Assembly: GCF_030063195.1 (NCBI RefSeq)
Contig: NZ_JASISS010000007.1
Coordinates: 94,289 to 147,960 of the forward strand
DNA: 53,672 nucleotides
Direction of reading: 5' to 3'
Origin: Cryobacterium sp. PH31-AA6
GTDB taxonomy: Bacteria; Actinomycetota; Actinomycetes; Actinomycetales; Microbacteriaceae
Both the position numbers and the translations under genes were made by a program. The notes beneath the pieces are model-generated. The model was not told the origin of the DNA. It did not search any database and saw only the letters and a program-made list of their open reading frames with translations. The number at the start of each line of letters is the position of its first letter. Position 1 is the first letter of the stretch. Of the stretch, positions 46,733 through 53,672 are shown one piece after another.

Positions 46733-46770
46733 GACTTGAACCCATTGTCATGCGGACCTGGGTTCAAGTC
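46733..46770. repeat. Hairpin made of tRNA T-arm-like sequences
   Basis: GACTTGAACCC (46733-46743) and GGGTTCAAGTC (46760-46770) are perfect 11-bp inverted repeats around a 16-nt loop. GGGTTCAAGTC is identical to the T-arm core of the tRNA at 46661-46671. Such repeats next to a tRNA gene can be attachment-site or tRNA fragments left by integration. The rest of 46684-46940 shows no gene. Confidence 0.75.
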
Positions 46771-46940
46771 ATTCGGGCTCATTCGAAGTAACGGTTGATC
46801 AGCATTTCTTGTTTCGATTCCCGTGCAATATTTGATGCGGTCACCGTTTATTCGGCCGCACCTGCCTGGTCTTGTCTCTTGTTGACGAGGTTCACGTCCC
46901 GGTTGGGATGGTCTGGGATGACCTCGAGCGCCTTCGACCT

Positions 46941-46960
46941 TGTTGCAGTACAATGCAACA
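46941..46960 (+). promoter_or_regulatory. Operator and -10 of the antitoxin gene
   Basis: TGTTGCA (46941-46947) and TGCAACA (46954-46960) are perfect inverted repeats with a 6-nt spacer. TACAAT (46949-46954), a good -10, lies inside. AGGAGGA and the ATG follow at once. This fits autorepression by the HTH protein encoded downstream. Confidence 0.8.
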
Positions 46961-46973
46961 CAGGAGGAATGAG

Positions 46974-47477
46974 ATGTCGACAACGATTGCAGACACGCGC
47001 CGGTCAGTCGGGTGGACGGTTCGTGATCTCGCTGAGAATCTGGGTGTTGCACCCAGTACGGTCACGCGAATGGAACAGTCCGAGCGGGACGACCGGATTC
47101 AGCTCGGAACTCTCAAGCGTGCCCTGGCTGTGATGGGGCGACGTGCCCGCGTGGAGGTCGTCAACACTCGTCGTGAAGAGAGGGTGACGATGGAACTGCA
47201 TCGCGCTCTCGCGAACAGGCTCAGGACCGATCCGAAGGCTGTGCTTGATGTGGTGCCGGACAACCTCGTTCGCCTTCGGGCTCGGCTTCGTTCCCCGATC
47301 GGGCAGAAGTGGGTGGATCGTTGGGCCGAGCTTGTAGATGGTCCCGTTGACCTACTCATCCTGGGCATGCTCGCGGACACTCCCGAGGGTCGGGAACTCC
47401 GACAGAACTCGCCGTTCGCCGGCGCTCTCACTCAGGGCGAGCGGGTCGCAGCAATCGAGCGGGCTAACCAAGAATGA
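46974..47477 (+). CDS. XRE-type HTH protein, probable antitoxin of a nucleotidyltransferase TA system
   Basis: 167 residues. An N-terminal Cro/XRE helix-turn-helix (TVRDLAENLGVAPSTVTRMEQSERDDRIQLGTLKRALAVMGRR) is followed by a helical domain with VTMELHRALANRL and ending SPFAGALTQGERVAAIERA. This architecture is known from actinobacterial HTH proteins encoded just before DUF6036/AbiEii-like nucleotidyltransferases. ATG 46974 has AGGAGGA 5 nt upstream. The operator overlapping its -10 suggests autoregulation. Its stop overlaps the ATG of a truncated partner gene, so it appears to be an orphan antitoxin. Confidence 0.82.
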   Translation: MSTTIADTRRSVGWTVRDLAENLGVAPSTVTRMEQSERDDRIQLGTLKRALAVMGRRARVEVVNTRREERVTMELHRALANRLRTDPKAVLDVVPDNLVRLRARLRSPIGQKWVDRWAELVDGPVDLLILGMLADTPEGRELRQNSPFAGALTQGERVAAIERANQE

Positions 47478-47557
47478 AACGCAGGGAGCTCGAGGAGGCG
47501 ATCCGGCACGCCACCAGGGTCACTGAGCAACGCGAGGTACTCGTCATTGGCAGCCAG
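47474..47557 (+). pseudogene. 5' fragment of a DUF6036/AbiEii-like nucleotidyltransferase (toxin)
   Basis: ATG 47474 overlaps the antitoxin stop. The first 28 residues, MKRRELEEAIRHATRVTEQ then REVLVIGSQ, match the start of the nucleotidyltransferases that follow such antitoxins, up to the G-S-Q that begins the active-site loop. After 47557 similarity ends abruptly and the frame runs into unrelated Cys/Pro/Arg-rich sequence. The toxin has lost its catalytic part. Confidence 0.65.
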
Positions 47558-47684
47558 GAATGCCGCGCAGGCAGCCCTCAAAGCGGATCTGGTAGCCCGC
47601 TTGCATGCCGGGCACATCGGCGACTCGCTCCATGCGGGCTCGCCGTTCCCTCTGCTCGCTGCGGCCTGTTCGTCGAAGAAGCCA

Positions 47685-47777
47685 GCGGTCTTCCTCGGCC
47701 ACGCGTCCCCCGACGTCACCCGAAAGTTCTACATCCCCTCGAAGCCTAAGGTCACCCCTGACGTCCGGGCTGCTTTC
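47685..47777 (+). pseudogene. C-terminal remnant of a tyrosine integrase
   Basis: The frame reads AVFLGHASPDVTRKFYIP followed by SKPKVTPDVRAAF. This is the conserved end of actinobacterial phage-type integrases: LGHAS carries the box II His, and Tyr in KFY is the nucleophile position. No upstream catalytic domain (Arg, Lys, HxxR) exists nearby. The open frame continues, but antisense to the VOC gene, and is not a real protein. Confidence 0.7.
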
Positions 47778-47900
47778 ACCCAAGGGTCTCGCCAGGCCGC
47801 GCGAGACCGCACACCTGTGAGCGGCCAGCGCCGGGTTCGCCCCCCGGCGCGTCTCGGGTTGGCAGCGGGCATCAACGGAGGCGCAGTAGCGGCTCGCGGT

Positions 47901-48296
47901 TCAGGTCAGCTCGGAGATCTCGAAGAGATGACCGTCCAGGTCGCGAAAGAAAGCCCGGATCTCCCCACCGCGATCGAGTGGCGTGGTCAGGAACTCGGCT
48001 CCTCGCTTGCTGAGGAAATCGAAGGCGCGCTGACAGTCGCCAACCCGGAAGATAATCTCAGCGCTGACCCGATCGGGATCGTCGGGCACCGTCAGGGTTA
48101 CGGTCGGCTTGTCCGGGGTTGGCTCACCACCGGTGACGAGCAGCAGCCAGTTCCCAATGAGATCCAGCACTACCGATGTGCCGCCATACTCTCCGAACAC
48201 TGAGGCGCCCAGGACATCGACATACCAGTCACGACTGGCTGCAGCATCGGCAACGACCAGCATGTGCGTCAGTGCTTCCGCCTCGAACCGATCCAT
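47901..48296 (-). CDS. VOC family protein (glyoxalase/bleomycin-resistance-like)
   Basis: 131 residues with the two beta-alpha-beta-beta-beta units of the vicinal oxygen chelate fold: FEAEALTHMLVVADAAASRDWYVDVLGASVF in the first and IIFRVGDCQRAFDFLSKRGAEF ... IRAFFRDLDGHLFEI in the second. His14 and the C-terminal Glu may be metal ligands. The reaction is unknown. ATG 48296 has no ribosome binding site but lies 7 nt after TAGTGT on the minus strand. A GTG at 48305 is an alternative. Confidence 0.85.
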   Translation of the reverse strand: MDRFEAEALTHMLVVADAAASRDWYVDVLGASVFGEYGGTSVVLDLIGNWLLLVTGGEPTPDKPTVTLTVPDDPDRVSAEIIFRVGDCQRAFDFLSKRGAEFLTTPLDRGGEIRAFFRDLDGHLFEISELT

Positions 48297-48305
48297 ATTG
48301 TGCAC

Positions 48306-48949
48306 ACTACGCGGAAAGATTACGTTTCGGCGGTCTCGAACGGACTCTGAGCCTCGGTCGCTCCGTCAGCCCGCCAGGAGCCACCAGAGCCGCGTCTGGC
48401 CGGAACGTCGGCGCTAGCGCTGGTCAGGGCCGGCGACTATCAGATCAGTTTGGCCAACTGGGTGACACGTGGTCAAACTTCAATGTCCCGGGCCCCTACC
48501 GCCTCCGCAAAACTTTGTGCGGATGGCGAGGACAAGCGTCACCAACAAGGCTGACCCGCCAGCAGTTGCGGCGCTTCTCAATCCAAACTGTTTGGCCGCC
48601 GATTGGTGGTGATAGCCCATCGAGGTGGTGCTCAACCACGCTGACCGTGTGGCTCAGTCACACCAATCGCGCTACCGTGCATTGGTACTCGAGCGCACCA
48701 CACGTGGTGCCCACGGAAGCGATTATTCTTGGGGCGGCACACCCACTCCTTTGCCCGACGCGCGGCGGGATTCGCTGACCAGGCGCGTCGCCGGGACGAC
48801 CTGGCGACACCAGCGACACTCACCGGAAACGAGGCGGCCGTCAGCACTCTGCCATCCGACGTCGCGGCCCGCCGCTCGGTGCCATCGGTTGGCGCGGCTC
48901 CGCCGGGACTCGGCGGGCACCCTATGTAAAGGAGCCGCCCCGAGGGATT
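48306..48949. other. 644-bp stretch without a recognisable gene
   Basis: Several open frames exist on both strands, but none shows a convincing family, start signal or consistent codon use, and they overlap one another. The stretch lies between two minus-strand genes, inside the region with integrase and toxin remnants, and may be decayed mobile DNA. The frame around 48625-48790 (VVLNHADRVAQSHQSRYRALV) has somewhat protein-like composition but I cannot assign it. Confidence 0.5.
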
Positions 48950-49621
48950 TCAACGGGGTTGATCAAGTTCAGCGAACGCTCGAACCGGGAAGGTGCCAAA
49001 GTTCGCAATTTTCGGCGCAACAGCAGTGAACCTCGCGCCCCGCGCCGGCAGCTTGCCGAGGTTTGTGAGGTGTTCAACAATGTGGATACCGGCTCCCAAT
49101 AACAGCGCGTGCACGGGCCGCTCTCCACTAGAGTCCTTGTCGTCGACGTTCAATGAGTCGATCCCGACAAGGCTGACACCGGCATCAACGAGGAATTGCG
49201 CCCCCTCTTGGGTGAGGTAAGGGGCGTCGTCTCCGTAGCGAGGCGTTCCGAAGTGCCGATCCCAGCCGGTGTGGAGGAGCACGGCGGATCCGGCAAGATC
49301 CCGTCCGCGGAAGGCGCTGGCAGTCACACCCCTCTCGTGGGCGTTAGGCAGGTGGACTACTTCGGCGCGAAGGCCGACCAGCGAGTCGAGGTCAAGCCCG
49401 GCGAGGTCGATTCCTCCGGCGAAACAGTGGAAGGGACTGTCAAGGTAAGTGCCGGTATTGCCGATCATTGTGATGATGTCCATCGTGAACTCGGTTCCGG
49501 GTGCGTATCGGGCTGGCGAGTCTTCGCGGGAGAGGAACGGCGTGATCGTGGGTGCGGGAAGTCCGGGGTAGGTGACGAGGTCGACGGTGATCGTGTGGCT
49601 CAGGTCAATGATTCGAGGCAT
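48950..49621 (-). CDS. Cyclase family protein (kynurenine formamidase-like)
   Basis: 223 residues starting MPRIIDLSHTITVDLVTYPGLPAP. The metal-binding motif of the cyclase family (HxGTHxDxPxH) appears as GNTGTYLDSPFH, so the first His positions are replaced. LLHTGWDRH and SLVGIDSLNVD are other family blocks. Members hydrolyse amides such as N-formylkynurenine or isatin. It lies 31 bp downstream of the MFS exporter gene on the same strand and is probably the last gene of that operon. AGAAAG precedes the ATG. Confidence 0.87.
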   Translation of the reverse strand: MPRIIDLSHTITVDLVTYPGLPAPTITPFLSREDSPARYAPGTEFTMDIITMIGNTGTYLDSPFHCFAGGIDLAGLDLDSLVGLRAEVVHLPNAHERGVTASAFRGRDLAGSAVLLHTGWDRHFGTPRYGDDAPYLTQEGAQFLVDAGVSLVGIDSLNVDDKDSSGERPVHALLLGAGIHIVEHLTNLGKLPARGARFTAVAPKIANFGTFPVRAFAELDQPR

Positions 49622-49652
49622 TGGGGCTGCTTTCTATTGGTGTGGGAGGGGG

Positions 49653-51101
49653 TCAGGATCTCTGGTTGTGGAGCCGAACGAGGAGGCAAGCAGCTAGCGC
49701 CGCCCCGAGAAGAGCCGCTACGCCCGCGGCGATGAATGCTGCATGGAAGCCTGCGGCAGTGCTGTCCTGCTGGCCACTGGCAATCGCAGCTATGGAGCTG
49801 AAAGCGCTCACGCCGATTGCGCCACCGATCTGGGAGCTAGCGTTGGCGAGTCCGGACGCGAGTCCGGTTCGTTCGGTCGGGACGCTTTCAGCAATCACCA
49901 TCGTTGACGGTGTGAAGCTCAGGGCGACGCCTGCGGCCGCGATGAACAGACCGGGAAGGACATCGAACCCATAGCTGCTGCTCATGGATTGTCGCGCTAG
50001 CCAGAAATGACCGACGGCAAGGAGCAGGAGCCCGAGCAGGAGTGTTCGATTCGCGCCAAGATGCCTAATCACCCGGGGGAGGATAAGGAGGGACACGACG
50101 AATCCCGCAACAGAGGTGGGAACCATAGCCAGGCCGGAAATCCCCGGTGTGAGGAGGAGAACTTGTTGCAGGAAGAGCGCGGTCAGGAAAAAGGTCGATA
50201 CCCGCGCTGCGCCGCCCAACAATCCAATTCCGATACCCACCGAGGTCGCCGGATTACGCAGTACGGAGAGCGGGATGATCGGATCGGCGGCGGTCCACTC
50301 GACCGCGATGAACGCGGCGCCGAGTGCGGTCGTCGTTGCGATCAGGAGCAGCGTCGGGGGTGAATCCCACCCGTTGTCAGCGCCGGAAAGGATGGCACTG
50401 ATCAGGGCTAGTGACGCTCCAGTGATGGTCAGGGCTCCCAAGAAATCAAGCGGGACTCGGGTTCGTTCAGGCCGAGGCGCCTGGAGTCTTGATGGGGCGG
50501 CGATGATTGCGCCAATTGCGATCGGGGTGGTCAGAAAAAATACCCACTGCCAGCCCCCGACCGAGGTCACCAGACCACCCAGCGCAACACCGAAGGCCCC
50601 GCCAGCCGCAGACGCCGCTCCCCATGCGCCCATCGCTTTCGCTCGGTGCGGTCCCGAATAGTCGTGCAGTATCAAGGACAGGGCAGCAGTGCTCAGCGCG
50701 GCAGCTCCAACGCCCTGCAACGCTCGGGCGCCGACGAGCACTCCGCCGTTGGGCGCGAAACCGGCGGCCACGGTTGCAACTGCGACAACGGTCGCACCGA
50801 TGAGGAACATACGGCGACCTCCGAAGATTTCTGCCGCGCGGCCAGCGACCAGGAGAAGCCCGCCGAAGGCCAGAAAATACGCGTTGACGACCCAGGCCAG
50901 TCCTGTGGGCGCCAATCCCAGTTCACATTGGATGGTCGGAAGAGCGACGTTGACCACCGACGTGTCGAGCATTACGAGAAACTGCGCCACAACGAGAACT
51001 GGAAGGGATCCAAGCGGTGCCCTAGGGGTCTGAGCCAGTGACCTCCCGGCGCCCCAAACCGTGCCGACCGTCCCCGTCGCAGAGCCCCGGTCACTCATCA
51101 T
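49653..51101 (-). CDS. MFS drug exporter (DHA2, EmrB/QacA type)
   Basis: 482 residues and about 14 helices. The family motifs are visible: VVAQFLVMLDTSVVNVALPTI in helix 1, GRAAEIFGGRRMFLIG (motif A region), and the helix-5 motif as AASAAGGAFGVALGGLV. It probably exports a hydrophobic compound by proton antiport. The start overlaps the DUF4386 gene stop by 11 bp. Its place in an operon controlled by a TetR protein with hydrolase and cyclase genes suggests defence against or disposal of a small aromatic or lactone compound. Confidence 0.92.
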   Translation of the reverse strand: MMSDRGSATGTVGTVWGAGRSLAQTPRAPLGSLPVLVVAQFLVMLDTSVVNVALPTIQCELGLAPTGLAWVVNAYFLAFGGLLLVAGRAAEIFGGRRMFLIGATVVAVATVAAGFAPNGGVLVGARALQGVGAAALSTAALSLILHDYSGPHRAKAMGAWGAASAAGGAFGVALGGLVTSVGGWQWVFFLTTPIAIGAIIAAPSRLQAPRPERTRVPLDFLGALTITGASLALISAILSGADNGWDSPPTLLLIATTTALGAAFIAVEWTAADPIIPLSVLRNPATSVGIGIGLLGGAARVSTFFLTALFLQQVLLLTPGISGLAMVPTSVAGFVVSLLILPRVIRHLGANRTLLLGLLLLAVGHFWLARQSMSSSYGFDVLPGLFIAAAGVALSFTPSTMVIAESVPTERTGLASGLANASSQIGGAIGVSAFSSIAAIASGQQDSTAAGFHAAFIAAGVAALLGAALAACLLVRLHNQRS

Positions 51102-51807
51102 TGGTAGCCAAGCGAGAGACCTGAAGCCCGTCCACCTTCGTCTCCTGGGGTACCCGCGACCACCGTATGGTCGTCCACAGCAGCCAGACGATGAGGGCGA
51201 CTTCTCCGATGAACGTGACGGTAGAGATCCGGGCCGTGTAGTCCGCGATCAAGACGGTCCCGATTGCGTCGGCAAGGTATCCAACTCCCGCGATCGTGAT
51301 CAGGATGCCCAGTGTTCCTGGCATGAAGCCGGATCGAATCACCAGGTAGCCGACGAGAAGCAGGTGCGCGGCAAACAGGATCAAGCCCACCTGCCAGATC
51401 ATGTGGTAGGACGCGAGGCTGGTCTGGACACTGTCCGGTTGATCGAGCAGGCCCGGCACGATAGCGAGCTGGGTGAGGGCGACGACGAAGACGACGCTGT
51501 ACGCGACCCGGAACGAGGCCGCGGTCATGGCCACCGCCCGGTTGACCGGCCCCAACAGGGCGAGGAGCGCTGCAGCCACCATGATGTCAAGAACGGCGGC
51601 GGTGATCATGAGCAGAACCCCGAGGCGAAACAGTGGTTCCGAGTCCGCGATGTCGTGCGCGGTCTTCACCGCGTCGCCACTCTCGATCAGCGGCGACAAT
51701 ATCCCGACGTAGCCGACTCCCGCGAGTACCGCAACCAGGAGAAGCGCGATGCCCCCGATCAAGCTGGCCGTTCGGGGAAACGGGAGTGTGTGCGATTGAC
51801 CGGTCAT
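51091..51807 (-). CDS. DUF4386 family membrane protein
   Basis: 238 residues with about six helices: RTASLIGGIALLLVAVLAGVGYVGIL, then FRLGVLLMITAAVLDIMVAAALLALL, SFRVAYSVVFVVALTQLAIVPGLL, and MPGTLGILITIAGVGYLADAIG. This matches DUF4386, a family of unknown function. ATG 51807 is marked by GAGGAGGCC about 5 nt upstream; the longer frame runs back into the hydrolase gene. It lies between the hydrolase (29-bp gap) and the MFS exporter (overlap), so all are one operon. Confidence 0.87.
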   Translation of the reverse strand: MTGQSHTLPFPRTASLIGGIALLLVAVLAGVGYVGILSPLIESGDAVKTAHDIADSEPLFRLGVLLMITAAVLDIMVAAALLALLGPVNRAVAMTAASFRVAYSVVFVVALTQLAIVPGLLDQPDSVQTSLASYHMIWQVGLILFAAHLLLVGYLVIRSGFMPGTLGILITIAGVGYLADAIGTVLIADYTARISTVTFIGEVALIVWLLWTTIRWSRVPQETKVDGLQVSRLATNDE

Positions 51808-51836
51808 GGTTGGCCTCCTCGTGTGAGTTTGAAGAA

Positions 51837-52859
51837 TCAGCGGGTGACGTGCGCGGCGATGAATGCTGAGATGGATTTCGCCATCGCGGGGGACTGTGTC
51901 CAGTGCAGGTAGTGGGCCCCGTCGAGCACTTCGAGCTCGTGAGTAGCGACGCCGGCAAGTTCCGCTTGGTGATTTCGCAGCCAGCTCGGATCCGATTCGA
52001 CGGTCTCCGTGGCCAGAAACTCTAGAACAGGGATGTCGGCGGGGATCGGCTGCGCGCTGGCCTTCGTTGAATTGGCTCCGATCTGGGCCCACTCATCGGA
52101 GATCGAATCGTTTCCGTAATTCCAGTTCGTCAACGCAGCGGTTTGCGCGCGTTCGTTCGTGGTGTACGCCGTCCCGGGGGGCTGAATGATGCTTGGAGCG
52201 ATAGTGGTAGCGATGCGCATCAGACCGAGGGAGCCCAGAGTGCGTTCGATTTTCGAGGGTTGGCCGACTTCTAGCGACGACGCCTGCGCCGTCATCGGGT
52301 CAATGCCGATGATCGCTGACACTTCACCGGGGTAGGCATTCGCGTAGTAATGCGTGTAGAGCCCGCCCACGGAGTGTCCGGCCAGGATTACGGGGGAGTT
52401 GACCTGCAGCCGGTCGAGCACCTCGTGAATTTCACCGGTGATGTTCTCGACGGTTCGGTTCGTCACAGTCAGGTCGCTGTAGCCGTAGCCGAAGCCCTCG
52501 ATGACGATGACGTCGAAGTTGTCGAGCGTGCGGATGAGCGGCGCGAAGTCGACGGCGGGCGCTGGCGTGCCGAAGCCGCTGAGCAGCACCATGGTGGGGC
52601 CGGATCCGCCGTTGCGGTAGACGTTGATGTCGCCCGCCTCGATCGAAACCTTCTGGCCGTAGGGGACGAGGTCGGCCTTCTCCGCGTTCGTGATGGCGAC
52701 GTTGGCCAGCGACGAGATGACCAAAAGGACTAAGAGGCTCGCGACAACGATTCCGGCCTTTCGCAGGGCCCTACGCCACTTGGGCTGCCGGTGCTTTTTG
52801 TCTGGACTGAGTGGTGCTTTGGGCGAATCCGTTTCAGGGATGTGGTCAATGAGGGACAT
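51837..52859 (-). CDS. Membrane-anchored alpha/beta hydrolase
   Basis: 340 residues. A charged N-terminus of 30 residues is followed by one helix (about 35-55) and an extracytoplasmic alpha/beta-hydrolase domain. The oxyanion strand is MVLLSGFGTPAP, the nucleophile elbow GHSVGG, and the likely catalytic His is in DGAHYLHW. The substrate is unknown. First gene of the minus-strand operon; its promoter (52948-52975) lies about 90 bp upstream and contains a candidate TetR operator. AT content of the upstream region is high compared with the window. Confidence 0.87.
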   Translation of the reverse strand: MSLIDHIPETDSPKAPLSPDKKHRQPKWRRALRKAGIVVASLLVLLVISSLANVAITNAEKADLVPYGQKVSIEAGDINVYRNGGSGPTMVLLSGFGTPAPAVDFAPLIRTLDNFDVIVIEGFGYGYSDLTVTNRTVENITGEIHEVLDRLQVNSPVILAGHSVGGLYTHYYANAYPGEVSAIIGIDPMTAQASSLEVGQPSKIERTLGSLGLMRIATTIAPSIIQPPGTAYTTNERAQTAALTNWNYGNDSISDEWAQIGANSTKASAQPIPADIPVLEFLATETVESDPSWLRNHQAELAGVATHELEVLDGAHYLHWTQSPAMAKSISAFIAAHVTR

Positions 52860-52941
52860 CGGTGCTCGTTTCTCTAGTTACCCCGGAGATCCGGTGGTAG
52901 TGACTTGTTGTTTACTCATACACGGGTGTTCAACTTCGTAA

Positions 52942-52973
52942 GACTAAGATATACATCAATGTTTGATTTAGTC
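52942..52973. promoter_or_regulatory. Candidate TetR operator
   Basis: ATCAA-TGT-TTGAT (52955-52967) is a perfect 5-bp inverted repeat lying between the -35 and -10 of the hydrolase promoter. GACTAA (52942-52947) and TTAGTC (52968-52973) form a second, outer inverted repeat with a slightly different centre. Binding of the divergent TetR protein here would block the operon and possibly its own gene. Confidence 0.65.
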
Positions 52974-52975
52974 AA
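52948..52975 (-). promoter_or_regulatory. Promoter of the hydrolase-MFS-cyclase operon
   Basis: On the minus strand TTGACT (52970-52975) is followed after 16 nt by TATATC (52948-52953). This is the best sigma70-type promoter in the accessory region and reads toward the hydrolase gene. Confidence 0.7.
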
Positions 52976-52984
52976 GAGTGCGCG

Positions 52985-53581
52985 ATGAAATCTGGCCTCG
53001 ATCGCCAGATGCGATCTGACGCCCAGCGAAATCGTGGCGCAATCATCACGGCTGCCATCAGGACCATCAACGTGAACTCCCACGCCACTATGCGTGACAT
53101 TGCCGAGGCGGCCGGCGTGAGTCGTGGAACCCTCTACGGCCACTTCACGAGTCGCGATGCGCTCGTCGCTGAGGCGTGCCGGTGGCTTATGGCCGACGTC
53201 GCCAGCCCGCTTGCCGCCCTAGACCCCACACGGCCCGCCAAAGAATCACTAGATATCTTGATCGTCAGTTCCTGGTGGGTACTGGGTCATGTCAGCGGGC
53301 TCGAGGCCGCGGCGAAGACCGCGATCGCAGCTGATGACCTTCGGAAGATGCGCGAAGAGTCACTGGCGCAACCGCTACAGGCGCTCCTCACGCGAGGGCG
53401 CGCAGAAGGAGCGTTCCGAATCGACCAAAGCCTCGCCTGGCAAACGGAATGCGTCTACGCGATCCTCCACGCCGGTGCATCGCAGGTACGAGACGAACAG
53501 CTACCGCCTTTGCATGGGCAGGCCGAAATGACTACGACGATTCAGCCTGAATCCACCGGTCGACCGCTGGTGGAATCGTGA
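52985..53581 (+). CDS. TetR family transcriptional regulator
   Basis: 198 residues. The N-terminal HTH is NRGAIITAAIRTINVNSHATMRDIAEAAGVSRGTLYGHFTSRDALV, with the usual TLYGHF recognition-helix end. The C-terminal ligand domain contains a Trp pair (SSWWVLGH) that could line the pocket. It is divergent from the hydrolase operon, the classical arrangement of a local TetR repressor. ATG 52985 has only a weak AAGAG upstream. After the stop, the last 91 bases of the window show nothing recognisable. Confidence 0.9.
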   Translation: MKSGLDRQMRSDAQRNRGAIITAAIRTINVNSHATMRDIAEAAGVSRGTLYGHFTSRDALVAEACRWLMADVASPLAALDPTRPAKESLDILIVSSWWVLGHVSGLEAAAKTAIAADDLRKMREESLAQPLQALLTRGRAEGAFRIDQSLAWQTECVYAILHAGASQVRDEQLPPLHGQAEMTTTIQPESTGRPLVES

Positions 53582-53672
53582 TTTCGGTTTGATTGGGTTT
53601 CTGGGTTTCGGGCGCGGTTGAGGGCTGGGCCTCGATGCCGTGAGTGTTCCACTGGGGTTCCTGGTTGCGCCC

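Noticed and set aside
46733..46770. Complete second tRNA gene
   Set aside because: Only a T-arm-like hairpin exists; no acceptor, D or anticodon arms can be folded.
47547..48203. 218-codon plus-strand frame that includes the integrase-like end
   Set aside because: Only 47685-47777 resembles a protein family; the second half is antisense to the VOC gene and the start has no ribosome binding site.
48176..48778. Plus-strand open frame of 200 codons
   Set aside because: Cys/His/Arg-rich translation without family, starting antisense to the VOC gene.

Overview
The window is high-GC chromosomal DNA from an actinobacterium, most likely a member of the Microbacteriaceae (Cryobacterium-like). Three things suggest this: the conserved housekeeping order comEC-holA-rpsT-lepA-hemW-hrcA-dnaJ-rsmE-HIT-phoH-ybeY-corC-era ... 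leuA ... recO-uppS ... dusB-dgt-dnaG, the DUF222/HNH and DUF4870 genes, and frequent GTG/TTG starts. Taxonomy is inferred from gene content and order only.

Layout. 1-3176: 3' part of comEC, then holA. 3219-7039: rpsT, an alpha/beta hydrolase, a DUF222-HNH gene and a sugar-nucleotide-epimerase-like gene, all on the minus strand. 7112-10848: lepA-DUF1990-hemW operon. 10871-11738: two paralogous DUF4870 membrane proteins. 11835-19074: CIRCE-controlled hrcA, then dnaJ, rsmE, HIT, phoH, ybeY, corC and era, closely packed. 19261-23090: a membrane esterase overlapping an MprF-like aminoacyl-phosphatidylglycerol synthase. 23147-25040: leuA behind a leucine attenuator leader. 25142-26702: an unknown gene and a TRIC/UPF0126 channel. 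26763-28300: recO-uppS.

28301-30427 is the most unusual part. A heliorhodopsin gene (28613-29416) sits between two inverted copies of a composite palindromic repeat and next to a 24-bp tandem array. It is followed by a FrnE-type DsbA oxidoreductase and a 43-residue protein with a Cys/Gly-rich tail. 30519-34855 is dusB-dgt-dnaG. 35024-42515 is a complete peptide/nickel-type ABC importer (lipoprotein, two permeases, a fused double ATPase, and an extra ATPase with an acidic tail) overlapping a D-2-hydroxyacid dehydrogenase. 42598-46683 holds tRNA-Asn, a histidine-kinase-like protein whose phospho-acceptor His is replaced by Gln, def, a DMT transporter, a GT4 glycosyltransferase and a CAT-anticodon tRNA.

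Downstream of that tRNA (46684-53672) the sequence looks accessory. There is a tRNA T-arm-like hairpin, an antitoxin with an intact operator but a truncated toxin partner, an integrase C-terminal remnant, a VOC protein, about 640 bp without a recognisable gene, and a four-gene minus-strand operon (membrane-anchored hydrolase, DUF4386 protein, MFS exporter, cyclase). That operon is divergent from a TetR regulator, and a candidate operator lies between its -35 and -10 boxes.

A recurring signal is start codons placed exactly 6 nt after a -10-like hexamer (HIT, recO, dnaG, def, DMT transporter, leu leader peptide), which suggests that leaderless transcripts are common here.
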